Assembly (NCBI GenBank): GCA_002964805.2
Contig: PUDQ02000009.1
Coordinates: forward strand, 1-64,000
Reading direction: 5' to 3'
Source: Trametes villosa
Taxonomy: Eukaryota; Basidiomycota; Agaricomycetes; Polyporales; Polyporaceae
DNA length: 64,000 bases
The position numbers were made by a program, and so were the translations under genes. Under the pieces are notes generated by a model. It worked only from the letters and a program-made list of their open reading frames with translations. It searched no databases and had not been told where the DNA came from. Shown here piece after piece: positions 1 to 9,129 of this stretch. Numbering within the stretch: position 1 is the first letter of the stretch; each line of letters begins with the position of its first letter.

Positions 1-342
1 AGAGTTATACACATCGAGAGGGGATGGAGGACAAACCGCGAGGTGGACGACTATCAAGGTCTAAAGACCAACTTCAAGAAACGAGGGGACAATCCGAAAG
101 TTCGCGCGATCAACACCAACACACGAATGGATCCGAAGACTCGACAACAACTCCTGAAGGAGAACAAATGCTTCTACTGTCGAGAGCCCGGACATCGTGC
201 GGCGAACTGTCCCAAGAAGAAAGGTCCTACCACCAAGACACGTGCTATCAAGGAAGACGAATCGGACGATGCCGAAGAAATGGAAATCGGTGTCGTAGCC
301 CTAGGAGATAACGACGACGAAGAAGACGGCTTGGATTTTTAG
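1..342 (+). CDS. Ty3/gypsy gag, C-terminal part (5' end outside window)
   Basis: The frame is open from the first base to a TAG at 340-342. It ends in a nucleocapsid region with one CCHC zinc knuckle (CFYCREPGHRAANC, 169-210), flanked by basic residues and followed by an acidic tail. Such knuckles bind the retroelement RNA during particle assembly. The pol frame (-1) is already open from 312, so gag and pol overlap by about 30 nt. Capsid sequence, 5' LTR and primer binding site lie upstream of the window. Confidence 0.9.
   Translation, partial: RVIHIERGWRTNREVDDYQGLKTNFKKRGDNPKVRAINTNTRMDPKTRQQLLKENKCFYCREPGHRAANCPKKKGPTTKTRAIKEDESDDAEEMEIGVVALGDNDDEEDGLDF
336..342 (+). promoter_or_regulatory. 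Putative -1 ribosomal frameshift site at gag stop
   Basis: The gag stop is read as TTT TAG within TTTTTAG. Slipping back one base gives TTT TTA GGA and enters the pol frame, which is open from 312 to 3986. A -1 gag-pol frameshift is usual for this element class. I did not identify a downstream pseudoknot, so the exact slip site is an inference from the frame geometry. Confidence 0.5.
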
Positions 343-3300
343 GAGGACGAACGGACCCGGCGCCCGTCTCGTCCTGTAGCTGGGACTACACCATCTCATT
401 TGTAACTATCGGCCAGCAGCGCAGAAATGCATACCTGCTATCCGGATATGTTGAGTGTGGACCCAAAGTCGTCGGAATCCGAGCCCTATTCGACTCAGGC
501 GCGGATGCAACAATCCTCAACCGTCGCATCGTCAATCAATATAATCTCCCTACGGTCAAACTACCAAAACCAATCCGATTCCGAAACGCGGACGACAGTA
601 TTAACACCATTGGAGAAGTCACCCACCGAGTGGAATCCAACTTCGTGGTCCGAGGACACGAACTACCCACAAACTTCTACGTCGCCGACCTAGGACGGGA
701 CGATGCCATCCTAGGCATTCCATGGATCCGACGATACAATCCAAAGGTCAATTGGGACTCGGGACATTTCGAGTTTGACCCGAAGACTATCAAGAAGCAA
801 CAACTCCGACGCGAATACCAGCAACATCACGACCCCCCACCAGGAGTCCCAATGTGGGGACTACCACGAACGACAACAGCAGACCCAGAAGGGGTCCATC
901 AATTCATCAGGAGAACCTCGGAAGATCTAGAGGACGACGACACCTGGAATGTCCAAGCAAACACGATCTTGAGTTCTCTCAAACAGCAATCCAAAGACCT
1001 CACCATCGGACGAGCAACAATGTCAACTAATCTAGCAATCAAGGCGCACGAAGGGCAAAAGGTCAAGACACTCGAAGAACTACTGCCGGAGTATTTGTTG
1101 GACCTACGAGACGTTTTTGACAAAAAATCCGCGGAGCGCATGCCCATTACAAGACCATGGGACCATGACATCAAGCTAAAAGCAGAATTTGTACCCCGCG
1201 ACTGCAAGATTATTCCATTATCCCCAGCAGAACGAGGAGAACTCGACAAGTTTGTGGACGAAAACCTTGCCAAAGGTTATATACGACCCTCCAAATCACC
1301 AATGGCATCACCATTCTTCTTCGTCAAAAAGAAGGATGGCTCACTACGACCAGTCCAAGACTACCGATACCTCAATGATGGAACGATCAAGGACGCAGGA
1401 CCTCTACCACTCATATCCGACCTATTTGACAAGCTAGGCGGAGCGAAATACTTCACCAAACTCGATGTTCGAGCAGGATACAACAATGTCCGCATCAAGG
1501 AAGGCGATCAATGGAAGGCAGCATTCAAAACCCCTCGAGGACTATTCGAACCAACAGTTATGTTCTTTGGACTCTGCAATGCTCCCGCAACCTTCCAAAC
1601 CATGATGAACGCCATCTTCCACGACTACCTATCAGAAGGATGGCTAGTAATCTATATGGACGACATCTTACTCTTCTCCGACAACCTCGAAGATCTACGC
1701 AAACACACGCGGCTAGTAATCGAACGACTACGCGACAACGATCTATACCTCAAGGCAGAGAAATGCGAGTTTGAAGTTCAACGGGTAGAATTCCTAGGCG
1801 CAATCGTGTCGCCAGGACAAGTATCAATGGACCCAGTCAAGCTCGACGGACTAAAGGACTGGCCTACTCCAACGACAGTCAAACAGGTCCAAAGCTTCCT
1901 AGGATTTGCGAACTTCTACCGGAGGTTCATACGAGGATTCGCCGACCTAGCAAGACCCCTGAACGACTTAACTCGGAAGGATAACCCATGGAAGTGGACC
2001 CCCGCATGCGAACAAGCATTCCAAAACATCAAGAAGCGCTTCATCGAGGAGCCTATTTTGCTTCAACCGGATGTATCAAAACCATTCCAAATCGAGTGCG
2101 ACGCGTCCAAAGTCGCCACCGGGGCGGTGTTGAGGCAAAAAGGGGAGGAAGGGATATGGCACCCCTGTGCATATCTATCAAAATCCTTTACCGAAACCGA
2201 ACGCAACTACCAGATCTACGACCGCGAACTTCTTGCCATCATCCGAGCGCTGGAAACGTGGAGACACTACATCGAGGGCGCCAAACAACCCGTAGAAATC
2301 TTGTCAGACCACAAGAACTTGACATATTGGCGCAGTGCTAGAAAACTCAACCGAAGACAAGCACGATGGAGCAACTTCTTATCCGAATTCAACTACGTCA
2401 TCAGACATCTACCAGGAAAAAGCCTGGTCCAAGCCGACGCTCTATCCAGAAGACCGGACCACGACCCGGGAGACCACGATAACGAAGAAGTCACCATGAT
2501 CCCGGGAGATCTATTCGCCAAGGCAGTCCACGTGGACCTCCAAGAATTAATCCGCAGCACCACTTCTCGTGACAAATCAGTCATGGACTCAACCAATGGA
2601 GCGTGGCACCTCAAGAAGGAACCTATTTTTGGAACCAAAGCCGACTGGCGCATGGACGACGGCATTATTCTCTTCAAAGGGAAAGTCTATGTCCCACCAG
2701 AAGACAATATTCGCCGAGAAGTAGTCCGCCTACATCACGAACCAGCAGTCATGGGACACCCCGGAATCCAAAAAACCTTCGAACTTGTCAACCGAGAATA
2801 CTGGTGGCCAGGCATGCGACACTTCATCACCCAATACGTCAAAGGATGCGCAACATGCCAAACCGCCAAAGTCAACACACATCCCACTCAACCCGGAATG
2901 ATGCCTATTCCACATAGCGGATCAACAAGACCATTCGGCACAATAACCATGGACTATGTCACCGGGCTCCCTTTATCCAACGGGTTCGACGCAATCCAAG
3001 TGGTTGTCGACCACGACGAATCCAAAGCCATTGTTCTCTCGGAATGTACAAAGGAAACCAACGCCATGGACACCGCACATCTTCTCGTGAGAGATGTTTA
3101 CTCCCGATTTGGACTTCCGGACCGCATCATATCCGACCGAGGCCCGCAATTCATCTCACACGCATACCAAGAAATGAATAAACTCCTCGGGATTGGCCAA
3201 TCGCTCAGCACGTCTCACCACCCTCAAACCGACGGACAATCAGAACGGACCATTCAAGAAATCGAAGTCGCACTGCGGATCTATTGTGGGAACTACCCTG

Positions 3301-3986
3301 ACACGTGGAGCACCCTCTTGCCACAATTTGAATTCGCGCACAATCACCGGACTCATTCAGTCACTGGGAAAAGCCCCTTCGAACTTCTGATGGGATATCA
3401 ACCACGAGCTATAGGCACCGTACACCCTAAGCCCAAGCACCCCAGCACAGAAGAACGATTGAATCACCTCAAGGAACTCCGAGAAAACGCCATCGCCTCC
3501 CACGCAAAGGCCGCCGCCGCTATGGCCAAGAGACAGGCAGCAGGCAATGTGACCTTCAAGAAGGGAGATAAGGTGTTCCTCGAATCCACGAACCTCAAGT
3601 TGCCCTATCCCAACCGGAAACTCGCACCAAAACGAGAAGGTCCCTTTGTCATCGACGAAGTCATGGGACCTACCACCGTGAAACTCCGACTCCCAAAGGC
3701 ATGGAAGATTCACCCAGTATTTCACACCGCCTTGATCACGCACTACCGAACCACCCCAGAACACGGCCCGAATTACGTGTCACCACCACCGGATACAATT
3801 GACGGAGAAGAAGAGTGGGAAATCGAAGCAATTATCAATCACAGGAAGCCAGCCCGTGGAGGAATCCAGTACCTAGTCACATGGAAAGGCCGTCCGCAGC
3901 ACGAGAATGAATGGCTGCGTGAGAAAGACCTCAAACACGCACAAGCAACTCTTCAACGCTATAAAAAGCTGCACAAGATGGCCTGA
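342..3986 (+). CDS. Ty3/gypsy chromovirus pol: protease, RT, RNase H, integrase, chromodomain
   Basis: This polyprotein copies and integrates the retrotransposon. Visible in order are an aspartic protease (DSGA at 492-503), reverse transcriptase with YMDD at 1653-1664, RNase H (first catalytic Asp near 2100), an integrase HHCC zinc domain (about 2730-2860), and a D,D-35-E core with Asp at 2952 and 3135 and Glu at 3243. A C-terminal chromodomain (about 3800-3960, EWEIEAI then YLVTWKGR) places it among chromoviruses, which use it to target chromatin. There is no in-frame stop, so the copy may be young. It has no convincing start codon of its own and is presumably made by frameshifting from gag. 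Confidence 0.95.
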   Translation, partial: GGRTDPAPVSSCSWDYTISFVTIGQQRRNAYLLSGYVECGPKVVGIRALFDSGADATILNRRIVNQYNLPTVKLPKPIRFRNADDSINTIGEVTHRVESNFVVRGHELPTNFYVADLGRDDAILGIPWIRRYNPKVNWDSGHFEFDPKTIKKQQLRREYQQHHDPPPGVPMWGLPRTTTADPEGVHQFIRRTSEDLEDDDTWNVQANTILSSLKQQSKDLTIGRATMSTNLAIKAHEGQKVKTLEELLPEYLLDLRDVFDKKSAERMPITRPWDHDIKLKAEFVPRDCKIIPLSPAERGELDKFVDENLAKGYIRPSKSPMASPFFFVKKKDGSLRPVQDYRYLNDGTIKDAGPLPLISDLFDKLGGAKYFTKLDVRAGYNNVRIKEGDQWKAAFKTPRGLFEPTVMFFGLCNAPATFQTMMNAIFHDYLSEGWLVIYMDDILLFSDNLEDLRKHTRLVIERLRDNDLYLKAEKCEFEVQRVEFLGAIVSPGQVSMDPVKLDGLKDWPTPTTVKQVQSFLGFANFYRRFIRGFADLARPLNDLTRKDNPWKWTPACEQAFQNIKKRFIEEPILLQPDVSKPFQIECDASKVATGAVLRQKGEEGIWHPCAYLSKSFTETERNYQIYDRELLAIIRALETWRHYIEGAKQPVEILSDHKNLTYWRSARKLNRRQARWSNFLSEFNYVIRHLPGKSLVQADALSRRPDHDPGDHDNEEVTMIPGDLFAKAVHVDLQELIRSTTSRDKSVMDSTNGAWHLKKEPIFGTKADWRMDDGIILFKGKVYVPPEDNIRREVVRLHHEPAVMGHPGIQKTFELVNREYWWPGMRHFITQYVKGCATCQTAKVNTHPTQPGMMPIPHSGSTRPFGTITMDYVTGLPLSNGFDAIQVVVDHDESKAIVLSECTKETNAMDTAHLLVRDVYSRFGLPDRIISDRGPQFISHAYQEMNKLLGIGQSLSTSHHPQTDGQSERTIQEIEVALRIYCGNYPDTWSTLLPQFEFAHNHRTHSVTGKSPFELLMGYQPRAIGTVHPKPKHPSTEERLNHLKELRENAIASHAKAAAAMAKRQAAGNVTFKKGDKVFLESTNLKLPYPNRKLAPKREGPFVIDEVMGPTTVKLRLPKAWKIHPVFHTALITHYRTTPEHGPNYVSPPPDTIDGEEEWEIEAIINHRKPARGGIQYLVTWKGRPQHENEWLREKDLKHAQATLQRYKKLHKMA

Positions 3987-4068
3987 AATCCCCAGACCCT
4001 GCCCACTCTGGATTCCCTCAACCCCCTCGCACTACTCCTCCTCGATTTCGACAGCCTCAGCTTCGACA

Positions 4069-5562
4069 ATGGCCCGCAACCACCGCTCTCGCCGCCAACA
4101 CCGCACTCGCTCCTCGAACTCCCCCTCTCCGATCAATCGACTCCAAGCCCCCGTCCTGGGACGCCTCGTCCCTCCTGCACCCTCCTTTGTGAAGGGGGTG
4201 AACCCGACCTACGACCATCTCCCTCGCCTCCCCACTGCGTCCTACTCCAACGGGACTCTGCCCGACCGGCTCGGGTGGACTCTCCTACACCCCGACCTCC
4301 AGGCGATTGTCAACCAACGCCTCGCCTCGCTCCCCGGAACACGTCACTGGGTCGACGTGTACCGGATGTGCGGCGACGTTCTTCCCGCTCTCCGCCACAT
4401 GGACAACTACGTCCAGAACCATCCGGATCCCCAGGAGATCGTTTTCCTCAGGCAGGCCAACGTCTCCTACACCTCCGCCTTCAGCAGGATCGTCCAGATC
4501 GCCGAGGTCGCCCTCAACCAAGTCGCCCTCTACCCCGCTCTGGGTATGATCGAAGATCTGCTTCCCCGCCGCCGCGCCGGATGGAACGCACCCCATCCTA
4601 ACCCCACTCACGATGGTCCCGCCCGCATCGACTGCATGCTGGGCACCAACGGTAGCCGCGACCCCCTCTACAAGATTACGGAGGACACCACGAGATGGGG
4701 AGTTCCCAACGGCAACTGGGAAAGTTGGGACGACAACAAGGAGAACGAGCCCCCTATCGCGGACTTCTCTGAGGTCCAAGTCTCCACTCCGGAACCTCCT
4801 TCCTCGTCGACAAGCTCATCCTCGGAGTGGCACGATATGAGGCAAGCCCTCGAAGACCGACTCACGTCCCCGATCCCCGAATCCGTTCACACTCCACCTA
4901 TCTCAACGCCCTCCCTCCTCGAACCACCCACTCGCAGCTCGTCCCCCGAGTACATCCCTCTCTCACCTGCTTCGTCGTCGATGCCCAGTTTGGAGTCCGA
5001 CGACTCCTACATGGACGATCCCGACACCGACGCCCTCGTCGCCTACATCGCTCCAATCCCCGGGAGTACTCGCGCATTCATCAGGGCGGTTTGGCCAGAA
5101 GAGAAGCCTATTCATCCCTCGGAGTTCAGCGACGTCAACCGCCTCGCCGCGATTCCCAACGCCCTTTTACCCCCTCTCCAACGCGCTATGATAGCTGCGT
5201 TCCGCGTCCAGACCGGCTACTACATCCCCGACGCCGACCTACACATGCCCTTCGCCACCCTCCGCTATGTCGTCTCATCCATCGCCAAAGGGGTAGACCC
5301 TCACTACCCAGGCCTCGACATGACCAGCGACAGGAACGCGAAGGCCAAGGCCTACGCCATCCGCGTCCCTATCGACAGCATTCGCGAACCTGGAGGGTGG
5401 AAGGACTTTGAGGCAGACTTGGCCACGGCAGCAGCAACCTCGTCTCAACCCACTCCCGTTCCTGCTCAAGCCCCCATGCCCCCGAAGCTTCCCGAACCCC
5501 CAAAACTCCCGGAGTTCATCGTTCGCCGTCGCAAGGCCTTCACCGACACCATGACGGACTAG
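4069..5562 (+). CDS. Third ORF of the gypsy element, unknown function
   Basis: This 497-aa ORF lies between the pol stop and the polypurine tract, so it is internal to the retrotransposon. The frame is open from 3907, overlapping pol by 80 nt, but the first well-placed Met (MARNHRSRRQ, 4069) lies 82 nt after the pol stop. The N-terminus is basic and Arg/Ser-rich. The middle (about residues 50-190) looks globular. A Pro/Ser-rich acidic linker follows, then a second folded-looking part, and a Pro-rich tail ending in IVRRRKAFTD. I saw no membrane segment, so an envelope role is unlikely, and I do not recognise the family. Confidence 0.7.
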   Translation: MARNHRSRRQHRTRSSNSPSPINRLQAPVLGRLVPPAPSFVKGVNPTYDHLPRLPTASYSNGTLPDRLGWTLLHPDLQAIVNQRLASLPGTRHWVDVYRMCGDVLPALRHMDNYVQNHPDPQEIVFLRQANVSYTSAFSRIVQIAEVALNQVALYPALGMIEDLLPRRRAGWNAPHPNPTHDGPARIDCMLGTNGSRDPLYKITEDTTRWGVPNGNWESWDDNKENEPPIADFSEVQVSTPEPPSSSTSSSSEWHDMRQALEDRLTSPIPESVHTPPISTPSLLEPPTRSSSPEYIPLSPASSSMPSLESDDSYMDDPDTDALVAYIAPIPGSTRAFIRAVWPEEKPIHPSEFSDVNRLAAIPNALLPPLQRAMIAAFRVQTGYYIPDADLHMPFATLRYVVSSIAKGVDPHYPGLDMTSDRNAKAKAYAIRVPIDSIREPGGWKDFEADLATAAATSSQPTPVPAQAPMPPKLPEPPKLPEFIVRRRKAFTDTMTD

Positions 5563-5585
5563 GCGTTGACCTGGAAGGTCAACCT

Positions 5586-5596
5586 AAAGGGGGGGG
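5586..5596 (+). promoter_or_regulatory. Polypurine tract of the gypsy element
   Basis: A run of three A and eight G lies directly before the proposed LTR start (TGTTACA at 5600). Polypurine tracts prime plus-strand DNA synthesis in LTR retrotransposons, and position and composition both fit. Confidence 0.8.
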
Positions 5597-5599
5597 TAG

Positions 5600-5887
5600 T
5601 GTTACAATCTCATCCTCGGTTCCTAATACGGCCAATGACTTGACCTGACTCATTCTGACTCAGCCCCTATATTTAGTCCATATGACTCGTCCTGACTCCT
5701 CATGACTCATCCTGACTGCGGTGTACTATACTTAGCTCAGACCTGACTCATACTGACTGCGGACGTGCTGCAGCAGTGCTGCGCTTCACTGCGGATCTGC
5801 TGCGCAGATCCTTCCTCCACAGTATATAAGGACCCCCTCTCTCCCTCTCTTTTCCCCAGTTTCGATCTCCTGTTTCATCCTGTAACA
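5600..5887 (+). repeat. 3' LTR of the gypsy element (end uncertain)
   Basis: It starts TGTTACA just after the polypurine tract. A TATA box (TATATAA, 5823-5829) marks the U3 promoter. The chosen end, TGTAACA at 5881-5887, is the exact inverse of the start. Other possible ends are TTAACA at 5971 or a CA at about 6051, the latter followed by a primer-site-like TTGGATGCC. The 5' LTR is outside the window, so the length cannot be fixed here. Confidence 0.6.
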
Positions 5888-6228
5888 ACTCATACTCTTG
5901 ACTCATCAATCTACTTGTTATTTATAACTCTTTGAGTGCGCTCGAACGCCACTTCAAGTGTTATCTTAACACTGTATACTACTATACGTCCCAATTATCA
6001 TACCATTGCTTTAGTCAACCTATTCTTGTTCTGTGAATCCTCACTTCAGCATTGGATGCCGTTCACCATCCCTGCACTTTGAAGAGCATTATATGGGGCC
6101 GCATCGAGTTTGGAATCATTCTCAGTAGTCGGCCCACAACTACTGCTCCTTATTTCCATCAATAATTTGGGATCTTAGTCACGGGTGGAATCGGGCCTGG
6201 CGTGCGTAGCATCGCCGTTCAACCCCTA
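5888..6228. other. Non-coding stretch after the gypsy LTR
   Basis: I see no gene here. Depending on the true LTR end, this is the rest of the LTR, the leader of a second truncated copy of the same element, or host sequence up to the next LTR element. Confidence 0.4.
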
Positions 6229-6410
6229 GTAGGTAAGTACAATGGGGACCGGCAACGCCTGCAAGGCCAGGTTTGTTTGCGCGTGTTTGTAAATCACGGT
6301 AGCGCCGGGAGGAAGTGGTCCTCGACGTCCGCGAAGTCTGTAGGTCGCGCGAGGGGCCCGAACACATTGTAATATAGCTGGACCGTATAGTCGTAGCTAT
6401 GCTCAGATAA

Positions 6411-6503
6411 TGTTAGATTTAGCTGAGGTGTTCATCCATCCTCGAGCAAGTTGTGCTCGAGAACAAGCTCCACAAGCTCGGTTCTGTTGTGCTAAACCTA
6501 ACA
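6411..6503. repeat. Nested hairpins inside the DNA element
   Basis: TGTTAGATTTAGC (6411-6423) pairs with GCTAAACCTAACA (6491-6503) with one mismatch. Inside lie a perfect hairpin (CTCGAGCA at 6441-6448 with TGCTCGAG at 6454-6461) and a weaker one (6460-6485). The arrangement is palindromic at three levels. It might be a subterminal protein-binding site or a small insertion. Confidence 0.55.
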
Positions 6504-6835
6504 TGTTCTCGGGCCTATCGAAACAATGTATTACCCAGCAAGAGCGAGGCGAGTACACGAGAAATGCGAGCAGGGGACTTCGCGCACGGCTGACCTGCAC
6601 AGACGCCCGCGCGCGATGTCGCGCGACGCGTCGCGCAAGCCACCGACGCGTCGGGCGTAGTCACGTGCTTCATGCCTTGGGGCGTCGCGGCGGCCCCGCC
6701 CCTCGCGACGGCGACATCTGCGTATTGCACTACACTCCGAGGGGTGTAGAGGAGTCTCCTAAACGCCTGGTAAGTGTTTTGTGTCAAAATTGCGCACCAA
6801 AACTGAATACTCACCGAAATACCGGTGCATCAGGT

Positions 6836-7405
6836 ATGGGTAACACCTCCCGGAGCCAATACCGGCGCCGCCGCCGTAGCCACGCGCAAATAGAGTCGCA
6901 GCGGCGAGGGGCGGCTTCCAGGCATGCCCAGAGGTCTCGGGCTGAAGCAGTCAACCAAGAGAACGTTAATCCACAGTCCGGGAGAGTGAGTGTACAGGAT
7001 CTTGGAAGCACTCACCCTGGGTGTCCTTGAGCTGACAATATGTGAATACTACAGGTCCATGGGCAGCGCGCGGCACCCGCACGCATCACAGGGCTTTCCA
7101 ATGGAGGTATTGAGCGATTTCATGCTGTTTCCTGTGGTTGTGAGGCCCTCCTGCAGAAGTCCGAGGCCGAAAGGACCCAACTACGTGAGCAGCTCACAAG
7201 ACTGCAGTCCAAGTACCACAACGAGCACCGGAGGCTTGTCCGGTCTCGGAACGCTGCTAGGACGCTCAAGGCGAGGCTACAAAACGGTCGCACAGCCCGG
7301 CAGCACGCGCTGAAGCACGCCCGACTGGAGCAGGCGGGCGGCCAGCCCTCAGAGATGAAGCACTCACCCGCAAGGATGCCTTGCTCGTCCTACAGGTCCA
7401 GGTGA
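6836..7405 (+). CDS. Spliced basic coiled-coil protein carried by the DNA element
   Basis: Exons 6836-6985 and 7055-7405 are joined by a 69-nt GT..AG intron in phase 0 and encode about 166 aa. Exon 1 is very basic (QYRRRRRS). Exon 2 holds a long charged helix (about 7115-7330; ERTQLREQLTRLQSKY then RSRNAARTLKARL) typical of a coiled coil. The gene sits wholly inside the 6243-7652 element, so it is probably an element protein or a fragment of a larger one. The frame is also open upstream to 6410, so the start is uncertain. I do not recognise the family. Confidence 0.5.
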
Positions 7406-7832
7406 CGTTGATAGTAGATAATACACTTATAATTGGACTTCATCCTAGCTCTACAGGGAAAATAGCGGCATACGAACCTGCTTGAGCCATCGAGACGTCG
7501 ACAGAGTGCCCGCGCGCGACGCCACCCGCGCGCCGCCACTCGCGCGACGCGACGCGCGCTTCACCTGGGGCGCGTCTTTCCCACGACCGCACCGACGATG
7601 GGCGCTTTATTACTAAGCAGCCCACGGGCCTTGCAGGCGTTGCCGGTCCCCAAGTACAACAGAGCCGGAATACAAAAGTAACCTAAGCCGGGAACAACGC
7701 GAGCTGCGCTCGCTCGCAACGGAGACAATAATGACCAAATATCGACACATCCCCTCGAGCGAGGCGCGGTGCGAGTACGAGAGAAATCTAGGAAAATGTC
7801 CGAGAGAAAACAAATGAATACATCCCCTCAAT

Positions 7833-8603
7833 TCACCACTGTTCGGCGCGCTCGATGGCGGCGTACGCGACGTTCGCGCCGTCCTTGAGCTGCGGGCAGT
7901 CTCGCTGATAGTGCCCCTTCTTGGAGCACTTGAAGCACGTGATGCGCTCGATGGGGGTGCGCGGCTTCATCGCGGCGAAGGCGGTCTCGGGGTGCGAGTG
8001 CGGGGTAGCGGGCGTGGATGCGGGTGCGGCGGCGTGGACGCGAGACTCCTCGTTGATGAGGCGCTTGATGACGTGCTCGAGCGAGAGGTCGTCTTCGGGG
8101 GTCGTGTCGAGGGATACAATAACTTGAGAATACGAATCGGGGAGACCATTGGTGAGAACGAGGATTGTGTGCTCCTCCTTGATGGGCGCGTTGATCTCCT
8201 CGAGAGTGCGGGCGGCGCGGCGGACGTCGGCGATCCAAGACGTCATCGTCTGCTCGGGTTTCTTTGCCATGCGCCAGAAATTGCGCAAAAGCGCCATTCG
8301 GGTGCCGAAGCCGCGTGCTTGATGGACGCGGCGTAACTCCTCCCAGACGTCGTTCGCGTAGGCGCTGAAGGTATGTCCGTATTGCGCGGGGTCGATGTTG
8401 AGAATGATTTCGGCGCGCGCGAGGCCGTTCTTCTCGCGCCAATTCTTCACGGCGCGCGAGCCGTCGGAGCCGATGGGGCGCGAGTCGTTGACGGGGGTGC
8501 ACGTGATGTCCCAGAGCCCCTTGCGCGTGAGGAGGGCTTCGATACCGATAATCCATTCGGTGTAATTCTCGTCGTTAAGCTTCGCGATCGAGGGGGACGT
8601 CAT
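7833..8603 (-). CDS. Ty1/copia-type Gag (UBN2-like) with zinc knuckle
   Basis: This 256-aa single-exon protein begins MTSPSIAKLNDENYTEWIIG, the usual start of copia Gag proteins. The central helical region carries the family pattern WRMAKKPEQTMTSWI. A CCHC knuckle (CFKCSKKGHYQRDC, codons at 7895-7937) lies near the C-terminus. It would coat element RNA. The stop comes 10 residues after the knuckle region, and the element's 3' leader and LTR follow, so no pol part exists. Confidence 0.85.
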   Translation of the reverse strand: MTSPSIAKLNDENYTEWIIGIEALLTRKGLWDITCTPVNDSRPIGSDGSRAVKNWREKNGLARAEIILNIDPAQYGHTFSAYANDVWEELRRVHQARGFGTRMALLRNFWRMAKKPEQTMTSWIADVRRAARTLEEINAPIKEEHTILVLTNGLPDSYSQVIVSLDTTPEDDLSLEHVIKRLINEESRVHAAAPASTPATPHSHPETAFAAMKPRTPIERITCFKCSKKGHYQRDCPQLKDGANVAYAAIERAEQW

Positions 8604-8762
8604 GGCGGCAGAGGTCGCGAGGGGTGTTGTTCGGGTACGGGGGCGGGTTCGGCGTCCAGAGGGGTGCGGGTTGAGCGCGTGCCGTGGGCGCTTATTTGCG
8701 CGAGGTCGGGGTCGGGGTCGTTGTCGTCGCGGGGGTTCGTCGGGGTTCGCGAGGGGTCAGCG

Positions 8763-8839
8763 CGGTTCGCGGGGTCGTCGGGTGTACGGGGTCGTCGGGG
8801 GTACGCGGGGTCGTCGTCGGGGTACGCGGGGTCGTCGGG
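8763..8839. repeat. GC-rich tandem repeat in the gag leader
   Basis: About four imperfect 18-20-bp units built on GTACGCGGGGTCGTCG lie between the 5' LTR and the gag start. On the minus strand they read as Pro-Asp-Asp-Pro-Ala-Tyr repeats, but no start codon supports translation. Confidence 0.6.
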
Positions 8840-9027
8840 TGGCTTCGGCCCCACCAGGCAGGTCGTGCGCGAATTAACCTTCGGCGGAGGTGACGCGTTT
8901 GTGTAGGATAATCGAGGGCGCGCGAGGGAAGCAGTCGAGCGCAGGCGAAAGCGTTTGGCCGAGTGCAAACGCGTGAGGTATATTGTGGGCGCGCGGGCGG
9001 TTATGTACTTAGTCGAGTGGCGCGTAG

Positions 9028-9129
9028 GTAGGTAAGTACAACAGAGCCGGAATACAAAAGTAACCTAAGCCGGGAACAACGCGAGCTGCGCTCGCTCGCA
9101 ACGGAGACAATAATGACCAAATATCGACA
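9028..9129 (-). repeat. 5' LTR of the gag-only element
   Basis: 102 bp; in element orientation it begins TGTCGATATT and matches the interrupted copy at 6229-6242 plus 7660-7747. The identity suggests recent insertion or gene conversion. Confidence 0.75.

Larger units (their letters stand above)
6243..7652 (+). mobile_element. DNA transposon-like element nested in an LTR
   Basis: The 26-bp ends are perfect inverted repeats: TGGGGACCGGCAACG... at 6243-6268 and its complement at 7627-7652. AGTACAA flanks both sides (6236-6242 and 7653-7659), giving a 7-bp target duplication. Removing the element and one duplication restores the LTR. Both flanks are GC-rich with repeated CGCGCGAC motifs (about 6600-6720 and 7500-7590). 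It carries one spliced ORF but no transposase that I recognise, and the superfamily is undecided. A 7-bp duplication does not fit CACTA or mariner types. Confidence 0.8.
6229..7747 (-). repeat. 3' LTR of the gag-only element, interrupted
   Basis: Positions 6229-6242 and 7660-7747 together match the intact LTR at 9028-9129 over 102 bp. The bases between them are a separate DNA element plus one copy of a 7-bp target duplication. Confidence 0.75.
6229..9129 (-). mobile_element. Gag-only LTR retrotransposon (TR-GAG-like), with a nested insertion
   Basis: Two direct copies of a 102-bp sequence, identical as far as I can align them, flank one gag gene on the minus strand. The right copy (9028-9129) is the 5' LTR in the element's orientation. 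The left copy is split: 6229-6242 and 7660-7747. LTRs start TGTCGATATT on the minus strand, and GAGGGGATG, a short purine-rich tract, lies just before the 3' LTR. There is no protease, RT or integrase, so the element must depend on enzymes supplied elsewhere. The LTRs lack a clear CA end and I found no target duplication. Confidence 0.7.

Noticed and set aside
899..1273. Long minus-strand frame inside pol, and several other frames opposite or beside the retrotransposon genes
   Set aside because: They overlap well-identified pol domains and show no protein-like features; they are shadows of biased codon use.
7828..8556. Arg/His-rich 242-codon minus-strand frame overlapping the copia-type gag
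   Set aside because: It is the shifted frame of the gag gene; the gag frame has the zinc knuckle and family motifs.
7652..9129. Reading the 96-bp direct repeat alone as the complete LTR
   Set aside because: Once the nested DNA element is removed, the repeat extends to 102 bp, so the simple boundary at 7652 is an artefact of the insertion.
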